Virus record (IMG/VR): IMGVR_UViG_3300022198_004556
Span: 1 to 27,206 of that record
Length of the DNA stretch: 27,206 nt
Strand: one strand, 5' to 3'
DNA from: a virus
The notes beneath the pieces were generated by a model. The model was given only the letters and a program-made list of their open reading frames with translations. It was not told where the DNA came from and made no database searches. The position numbers and the translations under genes were made by a program. Positions 9,501 through 16,753 of the stretch are shown here, in pieces; positions within the stretch are counted from its first letter, which is position 1, and each line of letters begins with the position of its first letter.

Positions 9501-12500
9501 ACTTCATAGTTAATTACACTGGTGATTACGAGTCAAGTTATGCAACCACATATGCAGTTTTGTATGTGCAAGATCAGTACACAGGCGATTACGCTTCTGA
9601 TTACACCGGTGATTTTGTCGTAACGTATTCTGGTGATTTTACAGAAAATTATGTCGATGATACTTACACTGGTAACTTCATAGTTAATTACACTGGTGAC
9701 TACGTTTCTTTATACGCTACAACTTATGCTGTCAACTACGTTCAGGCTCAATATACTGGTGATTACGCTTCTGATTACACAGGTGATTTTGTTGTAACTT
9801 ACGTAGGTGACTTTACAGAAAATTATGTCGATGATACTTACACTGGTAATTTCCTTCAGAATTATACTGGTGATTTTATCGTATCATATAGCGGTGACTT
9901 TACTCAAAATTACGTTCAGGCTCAGTACACTGGTAATTACATTTCTGTGTACACCGGGGATTTCTTAACAACTTATACTGGTGACTTTACTCAAAATTAC
10001 GTTGATAATTCTTACACCGGTAACTTCTTGCAGACATACACCGGTGACTTTATTGTTTCATACAGTGGAGACTTCTTACAGAATTACGTACAAGCACAGT
10101 ACACCGGTAACTACATTTCTGCATACACGGGCGATTACGTCGAGACTTACACTGGTGATTTTACAACAAACTACATTCAAACGACCTATGCAGGTAACTT
10201 CTTAGAGACGTATATCGGTGACTTTATCGCCAGCTATACAACAGTGTATAACGTAACATATGCGCAAGCAAACTATACCGGTAACTATATTTCGGATTAC
10301 AGTGGCGACTTTACTGAAGCGTACACCGGTAACTTTACTGTAAACTACGTACAGATTGTTTACGGTGGTGATTTCTTACAAACATATACTGGCGATTTTG
10401 TAAATCAGTATACTGGTAATTTCTTAGCTACTTATGCGCAAGCTCAGTATACTGGTAACTACATTTCTGTTTACACCGGCGATTTTTTAGCAACTTACAC
10501 TGGTGACTATGAAAGCATCTATGAGCAGTTGACATACACTGGTAATTATCTCAGCGATTACACTGGCGACTTCATTGTAAATTATGTTGGTAACTATCAG
10601 TCTGTTTATGCGCAAGCACAATATACGGGTGACTTCTTAGCTACGTACTCTGGTGATTTTATCGCCACATTCCAAGGGCAGTACGAAGGTAACTTTACTG
10701 CTCAGTATGAAGGCAATTTCACACAAAACTATACTGGTAACTTCATTCAAGGGTTTGAAGGGCAATACGAAGGTAACTTCACAGCGTCTTACACTGGCGA
10801 TTTCTTGCAAGACTATATCGTCAACGTGTATACTGGTGACTTCCTTGCGTCTTATACTGGTGATTTTTTACAGACATTCCAAGGGCAGTATGTAGGTAAC
10901 TTCTTAACGACCTACACAGGTAACTTCACAGCTACGTATTCTGGCGACTTCCTAGCTACGTTCCAAGGGCAGTATATTTCTGACTATGCGTCTAACTATA
11001 CTGGAACGTTTCTTAACCTGTATATACAAACAACGTATAGTGGCGATTTCTTGGCTACGTACGTTGGTGACTTCTTAACGACCTATACAGGTAACTACGT
11101 AAGTCTTTACGTTCAAGCAGATTATACTGGTAACTTTGCGGCAACATACTCGGGCGATTTCCTTGCTTCTTATCAAGGTAACTTCTTGACAACATACACC
11201 CAAGCAGATTATACTGGTAACTTTACCGCTGATTATGTGCGCGACACATACACTGGTAACTTTGTTGTTACTTACAGCGGTGACTTCCTTGCATCGTACA
11301 CTGGTGATTTTGTCACCAACTATGCACAGAATACGTACACCGGGGACTTTTTAGCTTCTTATACTGGTGATTTTAACCTCGCGTACGTTGGTAATTATCA
11401 ATCAGTTTATGCGCAAGCGAACTACACTGGTAACTTCCTTGCTACGTACGTGCAAGCAGATTATACTGGTAACTTTGTCGCCACTTATGCTGGTGACTTC
11501 CTTGCTACGTTCCAGGGTCAGTATGTAGGTGACTTCATTCAAGGCTACGTTGGATCGTTTACCGCAAACTATACCGGTGACTTCTTAGGTACTTTCGAAG
11601 GGCAATACGTAGGCGACTTCTTAGCGAACTATGATGGTGACTTCATCGCAAACTACTCTGGTGATTTTCTAGCTACATTCCAGGGGCAGTACACCGGTGA
11701 TTTCAACGCCAGCTATGTAGGTAATTTTAACGCAACTTATACTGGCGACTTCTTAGCTACGTTCCAAGGGCAATACGTCGGCGACTTTGTATCAACTTAT
11801 ACTGGTGACTTCTTGGCTACTGTTCAAGAGGGTTATACAGGTTCGTACTTAGGTGTGTATGAAGGAGCATATGTTGGAGCGGCTACGTACGTAGGCAATT
11901 ACGTAGGTCCTGGAGCATGGACAGCATGGCAGTATTCACTTAACGTTTATCATTGGGTAAGATCAACCTCGTCAAACTCGTTCTCTATTCGTTGGAATAG
12001 CGTTACCATCACAGTTCAGTTTGGTAATCCCAACCTTACGCAATTCTCAATTGGTGGTTATGATTATCAGCGTGGTGCGTTTAGAACCGGTGGACTTGGT
12101 AACAGTTTCTATGAAGTTCGAAGAAGATTAACTTCATCAACTTATCTTGGAAGCTACGCCGCTACCGGAACATACTTGGGCGGAATTACTGAAAGCATTC
12201 AGCAAGGTTACACTGGTAGTTACGTAGGTAATTTTTTCCAAGTGTATCTAGGGAACTTCCTTGCTACCTTCGTTAGTGCTGACTATACTGGTAACTTCCT
12301 TGCGTCTTATACAAGTTCGTTTGCGGCAACCTATACTTCTACATTTACTGCTACTTATATACAAGCAGATTACACTGGTAACTTTATTGCCAACTATGCA
12401 GGCAACTACGTATCTAGATACACAGGTAACTTCCTTTCTACTTACGTTCAAGCTTCTTACACAGGTAACTTCCTTGCGACCTATGTAGGTAACTACGATG

Positions 12501-15500
12501 GTAGCTATGCAGGCAACTTCTTGCAGACATTCGTTCGCGCAGATTACACTGGTAACTATGTGTCGGACTATGTCGGTGACTTCGTGGCTGTGTTCCAAGG
12601 GCAGTACGTTGGTGACTTCTTGGCGACCTTTGAAGGGCAGTATATTGGCGATTTCCTTCAAAGCTACACCTCTGCATTTGTGGCAAGCTATACAGGTAAC
12701 TTCTTAGCTACCTTTGAAGGGCAGTATCTAGGTAACTTCCTTGCGGCTTACACAGGCAACTATATTTCGAACTATGCAGGCGACTTCTTAGCATCGTATA
12801 CTGGAAACTACATTGGTGACTTCTTGGCGACGTTCCAAGGGCAGTATGTTGGTGACTTCCTTACTTCGTATACAGGTAACTACATTTCGAACTATGTGTC
12901 TGACTTCTTGGCGACGTTCCAGGGGCAGTATGTTTCTGACTTCCTTGCACAATATACAGGTAACTTCCTTACTTCGTACACTGGAAACTTCTTGTCGAAC
13001 TTTGAAGGTCAGTATACAGGTAACTTCGAAACAACTTATACTGGTAACTATGATTCGCTGTATGTTCAAGCCGATTATACTGGTAACTTCTTACAGCAAT
13101 ATACTGGCGACTTCTTAGCCAGCTATACGGGCGACTTTACAGTAGTGTACGCTCAAGCAGATTACACTGGTAACTATCAGTCAGTTTACACTGGTAACTT
13201 TGCTGTTGCGTACACAGGAAACTATCTCGGTAACTTCTTGCAGACCTACACAGGTGACTATGTTAGTCTGTATGCTGATCAAGTCTACGGTGGTGACTTC
13301 TTGAATGTCTACACTGGTGACTTCTTGAATCTGTACACCGGTGATTACATTTCGACCTATGCGCAAGCAGATTACTCAGGTAACTACATTTCAGATTACG
13401 TCGGTAACTTCTTATCTACCTTCGAAGGTCAATACGTTGGTGATTTCTTGGAGCAGTACAGCGGTAACTTTACTGCTGTTTACACTGGTGACTTCCTTGA
13501 ATCGTTTGCAGGGCAGTACACGGGCAACTTCACACAATCTTACACTGGTAACTTTGTTCAGCCATATTCTGGAGATTTCCTTGCGACATTTGAAGGTCAG
13601 TACGTCGGCGACTTCGTTCTGAATTATGAAGGCAACTTCTTAGCGCAATACACTGGTAACTTCGTCGCAAACTTCGAAGGTCAGTATACAGGCGACTTCT
13701 TGGAAATTTACACTGGTAACTTTATCGAGAATTATGCTGGTGACTTTGTACAGATTTTCCAAGGGCAATACGTAGGTACTTACATTACTGTGTACGTAGG
13801 AAACTTCCTTGAGCAATACACTGGCGACTTTGTGTCAAACTTTGAAGGGCAATACACTGGTAACTTCCTTGCACAGTACACTGGTAACTATGTTTCAAAC
13901 TATTCTGGTGACTTCACTCAAGTATTTGAAGGTCAGTACACTGGTAACTTTATTGTTGAGTACACGGGCAACTTCACTGTTCCTTACACTGGCGATTTCC
14001 TTGCTTCATTCGAAGGTCAGTATACTGGTAACTATCTCAGCGACTACACTGGTAATTTTGTTGTAAGTTACTCTGGCGATTTCACTCAAGTATTCGAAGG
14101 GCAGTACACAGGCAACTTTGTTGTCGCATACACTGGCAACTTTGTTGAAACGTATGTCGGTGATTTCTTAGCCTCATTCGAAGGTCAGTACACTGGCAAT
14201 TTCTTGCAGAATTACACTGGTAACTTCCTTACCACTTACACTGGTGAATTCTTACAGACATTTGAAGGGCAATACACCGGCGACTACGCTACAGGATACA
14301 CTGGTAACTACATTGAAAATTACGTTGGCGATTTCCTTGCTTCATTCGAAGGTCAGTATACTGGTAACTATCTCAGCGACTACACTGGTAACTTCCTTAC
14401 AACATACACTGGCGAATTCTTGCAGACATTTGAAGGGCAGTATACTGGTGACTACGCTACAGGATATACTGGCAACTTCCTTGAGACATACACTGGCGAC
14501 TTCCTTGACACGTTCGAAGGGCAGTATACTGGTGACTTCTTGCAAAACTTTGAAGGTCAATACACCGGGAACTTCCTCGATACTTTCACAGGCAATTTCC
14601 TTACAACGTACGCTGGTGATTTCCTTGCGAGCTTCGAAGGTCAATACATTGGTAACTTCACTCAAACTTATCAAGGCAACTTTACCGTTGTTTACAGTGG
14701 TGACTTCCTTTCTACCTTCGAAGGTCAGTACACTGGCAACTTCTTAGAGATTTACACTGGTAATTACACTGAAACTTACGTTGGCGACTTTGTAACAAAC
14801 TTCGAAGGGCAGTACACTGGCAACTTCTTGCAAAATTACACTGGTAACTTCATTGAGAATTACACTGGCGACTTCCTTCAAAACTTCGAAGGTCAGTACA
14901 CCGGCGACTTCTTAGACACTTATACTGGTAACTTCCTTGAAACTTATTCGGGTGATTTCGAACAAGGATTTATCGGGCTGTACACTGGTGATTTCCAAGA
15001 AACTTATACTGGTAATTACACTGACGAATACACTGGTGACTTCACTCAGAACTTTGAAGGGCAATATACTGGTAACTTCCTTGAAATTTACACAGGCAAT
15101 TATATTGAAAATTACGTTGGCGACTTCACCGAAGTTTTTGAAGGTCAATATACTGGTAACTTCTTAGAAAACTATTCTGGCAACTTCATTGCTGAGTACA
15201 CCGGTGATTTCATTCAAAACTTCGAAGGTCAGTACACAGGCGATTTCTTAGAGACTTACGAAGGCAACTTCCTTGAAACTTACTCTGGTGATTTTGAGCA
15301 AGGGTTTATCGGGCTATACACCGGCGACTTCTTAGACACTTATACTGGTAACTACACTGACGAATACACTGGCGATTTCACGCAAGTATTTGAAGGGCAA
15401 TATACCGGTAACTTCATTGAGAACTATACCGGCAACTTCATTCAGCCTTATACTGGCGACTTCACTGAAGTCTTTGAAGGTCAGTATACTGGCAATTTCC

Positions 15501-16258
15501 TTGAGAACTACTCTGGTAACTTCACAGAAGAATATACAGGCGATTTTGCTCAAGCGTTCGAAGGTCAATACACGGGCAATTTCTTAGAGACCTACGAAGG
15601 CAATTTCCTTGAGTCTTATACTGGTGATTTCCTTGACAACTTCGAAGGTCAGTACACAGGTGACTTCTTAGAAGAGTACGTTGGTAACTTCTTAGAGACT
15701 TACACCGGTGACTTTACTGAAACGTTCATCGGCGCTTACACTGGTGACTACGAGTCTGATTACGAAGGCAACTTCCTCGAGACGTACGCAGGCGATTTTC
15801 TAGAAGAATATATACAGACATATTCTGGCGATTATGTCGGTAACTACACGCCTACATTCTCAGATACATATGAAGGTAACTACACACCAGATTATGAAGG
15901 TGATGCTTATACAGGTGATTACACTTCAGACTATATCGAATCGCAGTACGAAACAAATTATGAAGTTGATTACGAAGAAAGTACGTATCTTTCTGATTAT
16001 GAGACTGATTATGAAGGTACCGTTGATGTTGAGAACTACGTTTCTGGATTCCAAGGGGCTGCGGCTGAAGAAACGTATACCGGGGACTTCCAAGGACCTG
16101 CTGTCATTGAGCAGTACAGCGTTCCTTATGACGGCATTAACTATGAAACAAATTATAATGTTGTCGTGGACGTTAACACCTCTTACTTGGATGAGGCTAA
16201 ACTGACTTCAACGCCGATTATTATTGAAACATACACACTTTATGTTCGCGTTGCATAA
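6545..16258 (+). CDS. Giant octapeptide-repeat virion/fibre protein (3,237 aa)
   Basis: I chose ATG 6545; an in-frame TTG at 6527 is possible but has no ribosome binding site and would disturb the promoter leader. The ribosome site here is weak (GAG at 6536-6538). Residues 1-415 are a non-repeat head containing two related modules (LKEMSDAEI near 265, IRELSEPEM near 350) that resemble N-termini of structural proteins in T4-like cyanophages. Residues about 417-1760 and 1888-3190 are tandem Y-x-G-[DN]-[FY]-x3 octets in units of three plus a linker. Residues 1788-1887 are a Trp/Arg-containing inserted domain. The tail (3190-3237) is acidic and then hydrophobic. There is no Lys from 413 to 3218, and no Cys or Met that I can see after the N-terminal head. 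No catalytic motif is seen. Probably a long, acidic fibre or beta-solenoid on the tail; localisation is inferred from its place between baseplate and fibre genes. MORN-like similarity is superficial. Confidence 0.85.
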   Translation: MSLRPLKHFGAGAFKELLTSEEDYLAYQAGYHLGQMTTDDLSALSINDQGTLVGIYEDTFYTSGIGSIPGETIARTFEVNHLSDIESSIHTTTFTEGYIPLPSTVYVGDTLQITIAGSAASSGAGFEEIEYQIGLTGSAQYSITSVTSTPTPTNTTGLQATWEDYQNGSLSGSYQTVFSIQVTNTGILNFTVNATSTDLQNATPSAFDNIQFNSVRVEPQQKPNTAGAIYELYQNDANVSSLQTSPLKRNPFYWNRAANPPGLKEMSDAEIDIVCERLLKKIFANDLPGTFRLSSASPGPDWSEFLQDVFVDTRGDGTRLGYSIWIKVQGIKPTRVNPLSPLRVNNEFGGIRELSEPEMQFTFGERMKKVIMDTGIGTYELRASADGPPTAPGTWEARGSAVDTILTYEEEKTYIATDSYELNYLTDYEATYTGDYSGDYVPTYESDYIGDYVPDYAGDYSGDYEGTYSGTYSGDYTQNYLGDYLTEYVQNYEGEFTGDYVPNYEGVDILEAYTSDYEAADAEEPYVVPYDEAGYTGNYISDYTGDFTEVYSGNFTDTYISDVYTGNFLVDYTGDYESGYTGNFLENYVDDQYTGNFLEDYIGDFLEQYTGDFLQNYVDNSYIGEFTAIYTGDFIETYSGDFLQNYVDDQYTGNYTDEYTGDFLVTYSGDFLQNYVDDQYTGNFTEVYTGDFLEQYTGNFTSEYAQDVYIGNYVSDYTGDFLTQYTGNFLENYVQAQYIGNYSEVYSGDFIETYSGDFTQNYVDDQYTGNFLDNYTGDYVSDYTGDFTQNYVDAQYTGNFTVIYTGDFLAQYTGDFVSEYAQETYIGNYVSDYTGDFLTNYTGNFLENYVDDQYTGNFLEIYSGDFLTTYSGDFLQNYVQALYTGNFLQNYTGDYVANYSGDFLQNYVQAQYTGNFISSYTGDFTALYTGDYESLYVQTNYTGNYVSDYTGDFLSQYTGDFLENYVDDQYTGNFTENYVDDTYTGNFIVNYTGDYESSYATTYAVLYVQDQYTGDYASDYTGDFVVTYSGDFTENYVDDTYTGNFIVNYTGDYVSLYATTYAVNYVQAQYTGDYASDYTGDFVVTYVGDFTENYVDDTYTGNFLQNYTGDFIVSYSGDFTQNYVQAQYTGNYISVYTGDFLTTYTGDFTQNYVDNSYTGNFLQTYTGDFIVSYSGDFLQNYVQAQYTGNYISAYTGDYVETYTGDFTTNYIQTTYAGNFLETYIGDFIASYTTVYNVTYAQANYTGNYISDYSGDFTEAYTGNFTVNYVQIVYGGDFLQTYTGDFVNQYTGNFLATYAQAQYTGNYISVYTGDFLATYTGDYESIYEQLTYTGNYLSDYTGDFIVNYVGNYQSVYAQAQYTGDFLATYSGDFIATFQGQYEGNFTAQYEGNFTQNYTGNFIQGFEGQYEGNFTASYTGDFLQDYIVNVYTGDFLASYTGDFLQTFQGQYVGNFLTTYTGNFTATYSGDFLATFQGQYISDYASNYTGTFLNLYIQTTYSGDFLATYVGDFLTTYTGNYVSLYVQADYTGNFAATYSGDFLASYQGNFLTTYTQADYTGNFTADYVRDTYTGNFVVTYSGDFLASYTGDFVTNYAQNTYTGDFLASYTGDFNLAYVGNYQSVYAQANYTGNFLATYVQADYTGNFVATYAGDFLATFQGQYVGDFIQGYVGSFTANYTGDFLGTFEGQYVGDFLANYDGDFIANYSGDFLATFQGQYTGDFNASYVGNFNATYTGDFLATFQGQYVGDFVSTYTGDFLATVQEGYTGSYLGVYEGAYVGAATYVGNYVGPGAWTAWQYSLNVYHWVRSTSSNSFSIRWNSVTITVQFGNPNLTQFSIGGYDYQRGAFRTGGLGNSFYEVRRRLTSSTYLGSYAATGTYLGGITESIQQGYTGSYVGNFFQVYLGNFLATFVSADYTGNFLASYTSSFAATYTSTFTATYIQADYTGNFIANYAGNYVSRYTGNFLSTYVQASYTGNFLATYVGNYDGSYAGNFLQTFVRADYTGNYVSDYVGDFVAVFQGQYVGDFLATFEGQYIGDFLQSYTSAFVASYTGNFLATFEGQYLGNFLAAYTGNYISNYAGDFLASYTGNYIGDFLATFQGQYVGDFLTSYTGNYISNYVSDFLATFQGQYVSDFLAQYTGNFLTSYTGNFLSNFEGQYTGNFETTYTGNYDSLYVQADYTGNFLQQYTGDFLASYTGDFTVVYAQADYTGNYQSVYTGNFAVAYTGNYLGNFLQTYTGDYVSLYADQVYGGDFLNVYTGDFLNLYTGDYISTYAQADYSGNYISDYVGNFLSTFEGQYVGDFLEQYSGNFTAVYTGDFLESFAGQYTGNFTQSYTGNFVQPYSGDFLATFEGQYVGDFVLNYEGNFLAQYTGNFVANFEGQYTGDFLEIYTGNFIENYAGDFVQIFQGQYVGTYITVYVGNFLEQYTGDFVSNFEGQYTGNFLAQYTGNYVSNYSGDFTQVFEGQYTGNFIVEYTGNFTVPYTGDFLASFEGQYTGNYLSDYTGNFVVSYSGDFTQVFEGQYTGNFVVAYTGNFVETYVGDFLASFEGQYTGNFLQNYTGNFLTTYTGEFLQTFEGQYTGDYATGYTGNYIENYVGDFLASFEGQYTGNYLSDYTGNFLTTYTGEFLQTFEGQYTGDYATGYTGNFLETYTGDFLDTFEGQYTGDFLQNFEGQYTGNFLDTFTGNFLTTYAGDFLASFEGQYIGNFTQTYQGNFTVVYSGDFLSTFEGQYTGNFLEIYTGNYTETYVGDFVTNFEGQYTGNFLQNYTGNFIENYTGDFLQNFEGQYTGDFLDTYTGNFLETYSGDFEQGFIGLYTGDFQETYTGNYTDEYTGDFTQNFEGQYTGNFLEIYTGNYIENYVGDFTEVFEGQYTGNFLENYSGNFIAEYTGDFIQNFEGQYTGDFLETYEGNFLETYSGDFEQGFIGLYTGDFLDTYTGNYTDEYTGDFTQVFEGQYTGNFIENYTGNFIQPYTGDFTEVFEGQYTGNFLENYSGNFTEEYTGDFAQAFEGQYTGNFLETYEGNFLESYTGDFLDNFEGQYTGDFLEEYVGNFLETYTGDFTETFIGAYTGDYESDYEGNFLETYAGDFLEEYIQTYSGDYVGNYTPTFSDTYEGNYTPDYEGDAYTGDYTSDYIESQYETNYEVDYEESTYLSDYETDYEGTVDVENYVSGFQGAAAEETYTGDFQGPAVIEQYSVPYDGINYETNYNVVVDVNTSYLDEAKLTSTPIIIETYTLYVRVA
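7795..11826 (+). repeat. Repeat block 1: octapeptide array, mainly 29-residue units
   Basis: This coding repeat opens with a Tyr-rich edge (YTGDY, YSGDY, YVPTY; 7795-8160) and then becomes regular: three octets Y-x-G-[DN]-[FY]-x3 followed by a five-residue linker of the YVDDQ or YVQAQ type. Linker tyrosines fall at 8306, 8393, 8480 and so on to 9437, which is 13 consecutive intervals of exactly 87 bases. At 9437-9476 one unit is shortened to 13 residues, losing exactly two octets. From about 10660 the linker changes to FQGQ and spacing becomes looser. Synonymous codons vary freely (tac/tat, ggt/ggc, gac/gat), so the protein pattern is better kept than the DNA. Confidence 0.9.
9464..9811 (+). 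repeat. Tandem 174-base duplication inside repeat block 1
   Basis: Copies 9464-9637 and 9638-9811 encode two 58-residue stretches (two 29-residue units each) that differ at only a few residues, and the opening of a third copy starts at 9812. About 60 bases around FTENYVDDT and the following octets are almost identical in DNA as well, unlike the diverged surrounding units. Both copies carry the same aberrant octet (YATTYAV) that lacks the Gly-Asp core. This looks like a recent duplication of two units in register. Confidence 0.85.
11906..12205 (+). other. Non-repeat inserted domain (residues 1788-1887 of the repeat protein)
   Basis: About 100 residues without the octapeptide pattern interrupt the array. 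This is the only part between the N-terminal head and the C-terminus with tryptophan (GAWTAWQ, YHWVR, IRWN), and it holds most of the arginines of the region, including RRR near its end. It is Ser/Thr/Asn rich and predicted beta-type by eye. On both sides lie similar transition sequences (GYTGSYLG before, GYTGSYVG after), as if a small globular module were presented from a loop of the fibre. I do not recognise a family. A receptor-binding or trimerisation knob is a guess from its place. Confidence 0.7.
12206..16130 (+). repeat. Repeat block 2: octapeptide array, mainly 28-residue units
   Basis: After the inserted domain the array resumes, at first loosely (YVQAD and FQGQ linkers), then as strict 28-residue units: three octets plus a four-residue FEGQ linker. 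From the linker at 13421 to that at 15641 there are 27 intervals; 26 are 28 residues and one, near 14512-14558, is 12 residues (one octet plus linker), which together account exactly for the 2,220 bases. Two linkers are FIGL and one is FAGQ without change of spacing. In these units the second octet nearly always has Asn (YxGN[FY]) and the third nearly always Asp (YxGDF). The end (15800-16130) turns Tyr-rich and acidic, like the start of block 1. Confidence 0.9.
14885..15560 (+). repeat. 336-base segmental duplication within block 2
   Basis: The rare linker FIGL, preceded by YSGDFEQG and followed within two octets by YTGNYTDE, occurs with its Phe codon at 14969 and again at 15305. The distance is 336 bases, exactly four 28-residue units, and similarity between the copies continues for several units on either side. 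DNA differs mostly at third positions, so this duplication is older than the one at 9464-9811. Confidence 0.8.
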
Positions 16259-16273
16259 ACTATGGAGTAATTT

Positions 16274-16753
16274 ATGAAGTATGAATATCTAGATAATGCA
16301 TATTGGGAAGCTGATGATAGGTCCATCGTCAAGTGCATTAGAATCACAACACTTGACGAGGGTCCTGCAAATAAAAAGAAAAAAGATGTAATGCAGTTTC
16401 ACAAGATCCGCCCTGACGGATCCGAGTGCCCCCATTACAAAGAGGTCGTTTCTAAGGTCGGTATTCCTAAAATCGATCAAAACACTGCTGAGCGTAAAGA
16501 AAGAAAAGAGCGCGAAGCAAAAGAAAAACGTGCCATGCACGAACAGCAAAAGAAAACTGCTGAGCTTGAGCAACTTTTCAATCTAAAACTCCAAGCCTTT
16601 GAAATTGACGAGATTAAAAACTCCGGAGATCGTGCGCTTCGCTCAAAACTTCGGCGAGCTAAAAACGTTGTTGAAATGAATGCAGTCGCATCTATTCTGA
16701 TTGCAAAAGAATTGGGAATGTTTGGAGAAAAAGAGAATGAGTCAACCGTCTAA
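16274..16753 (+). CDS. Charged helical protein (159 aa), function unknown
   Basis: The start ATG at 16274 has a good GGAG at 16264-16267. The N-terminal 70 residues look like a small mixed domain (KYEYLDNAYWEADDRS, then a Lys-run and MQFHKIRPDGSECP). Residues 75-115 are very rich in Lys, Glu and Arg (AERKERKEREAKEKR) and are probably one long helix or coiled coil. The C-terminal 50 residues are a helical segment ending near LIAKELGMFGEKE. There is no signal peptide, membrane segment or catalytic motif. It overlaps the next gene by 17 bases, so the two are probably co-translated. It may be a virion or assembly protein linked to the neighbouring giant gene; I do not recognise a named family. 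Confidence 0.75.
   Translation: MKYEYLDNAYWEADDRSIVKCIRITTLDEGPANKKKKDVMQFHKIRPDGSECPHYKEVVSKVGIPKIDQNTAERKERKEREAKEKRAMHEQQKKTAELEQLFNLKLQAFEIDEIKNSGDRALRSKLRRAKNVVEMNAVASILIAKELGMFGEKENESTV

Noticed and set aside
12248-12661. 137-codon open frame on the - strand inside the repeat gene
   Set aside because: The repeat codons (tac, ggt, aac, ttc) make few stops on the complement; the predicted peptide is only the reversed repeat, and no ribosome site or promoter is present.
7795-16130. CRISPR array or non-coding satellite DNA
   Set aside because: Repeats are in frame, multiples of 3 bases, with synonymous variation and no unique spacers; this is a coding repeat.
7795-16130. RTX (hemolysin-type) calcium-binding repeats
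   Set aside because: RTX units are nine residues with GGxGxDxL; here Gly pairs are absent and the period is eight with aromatic residues.
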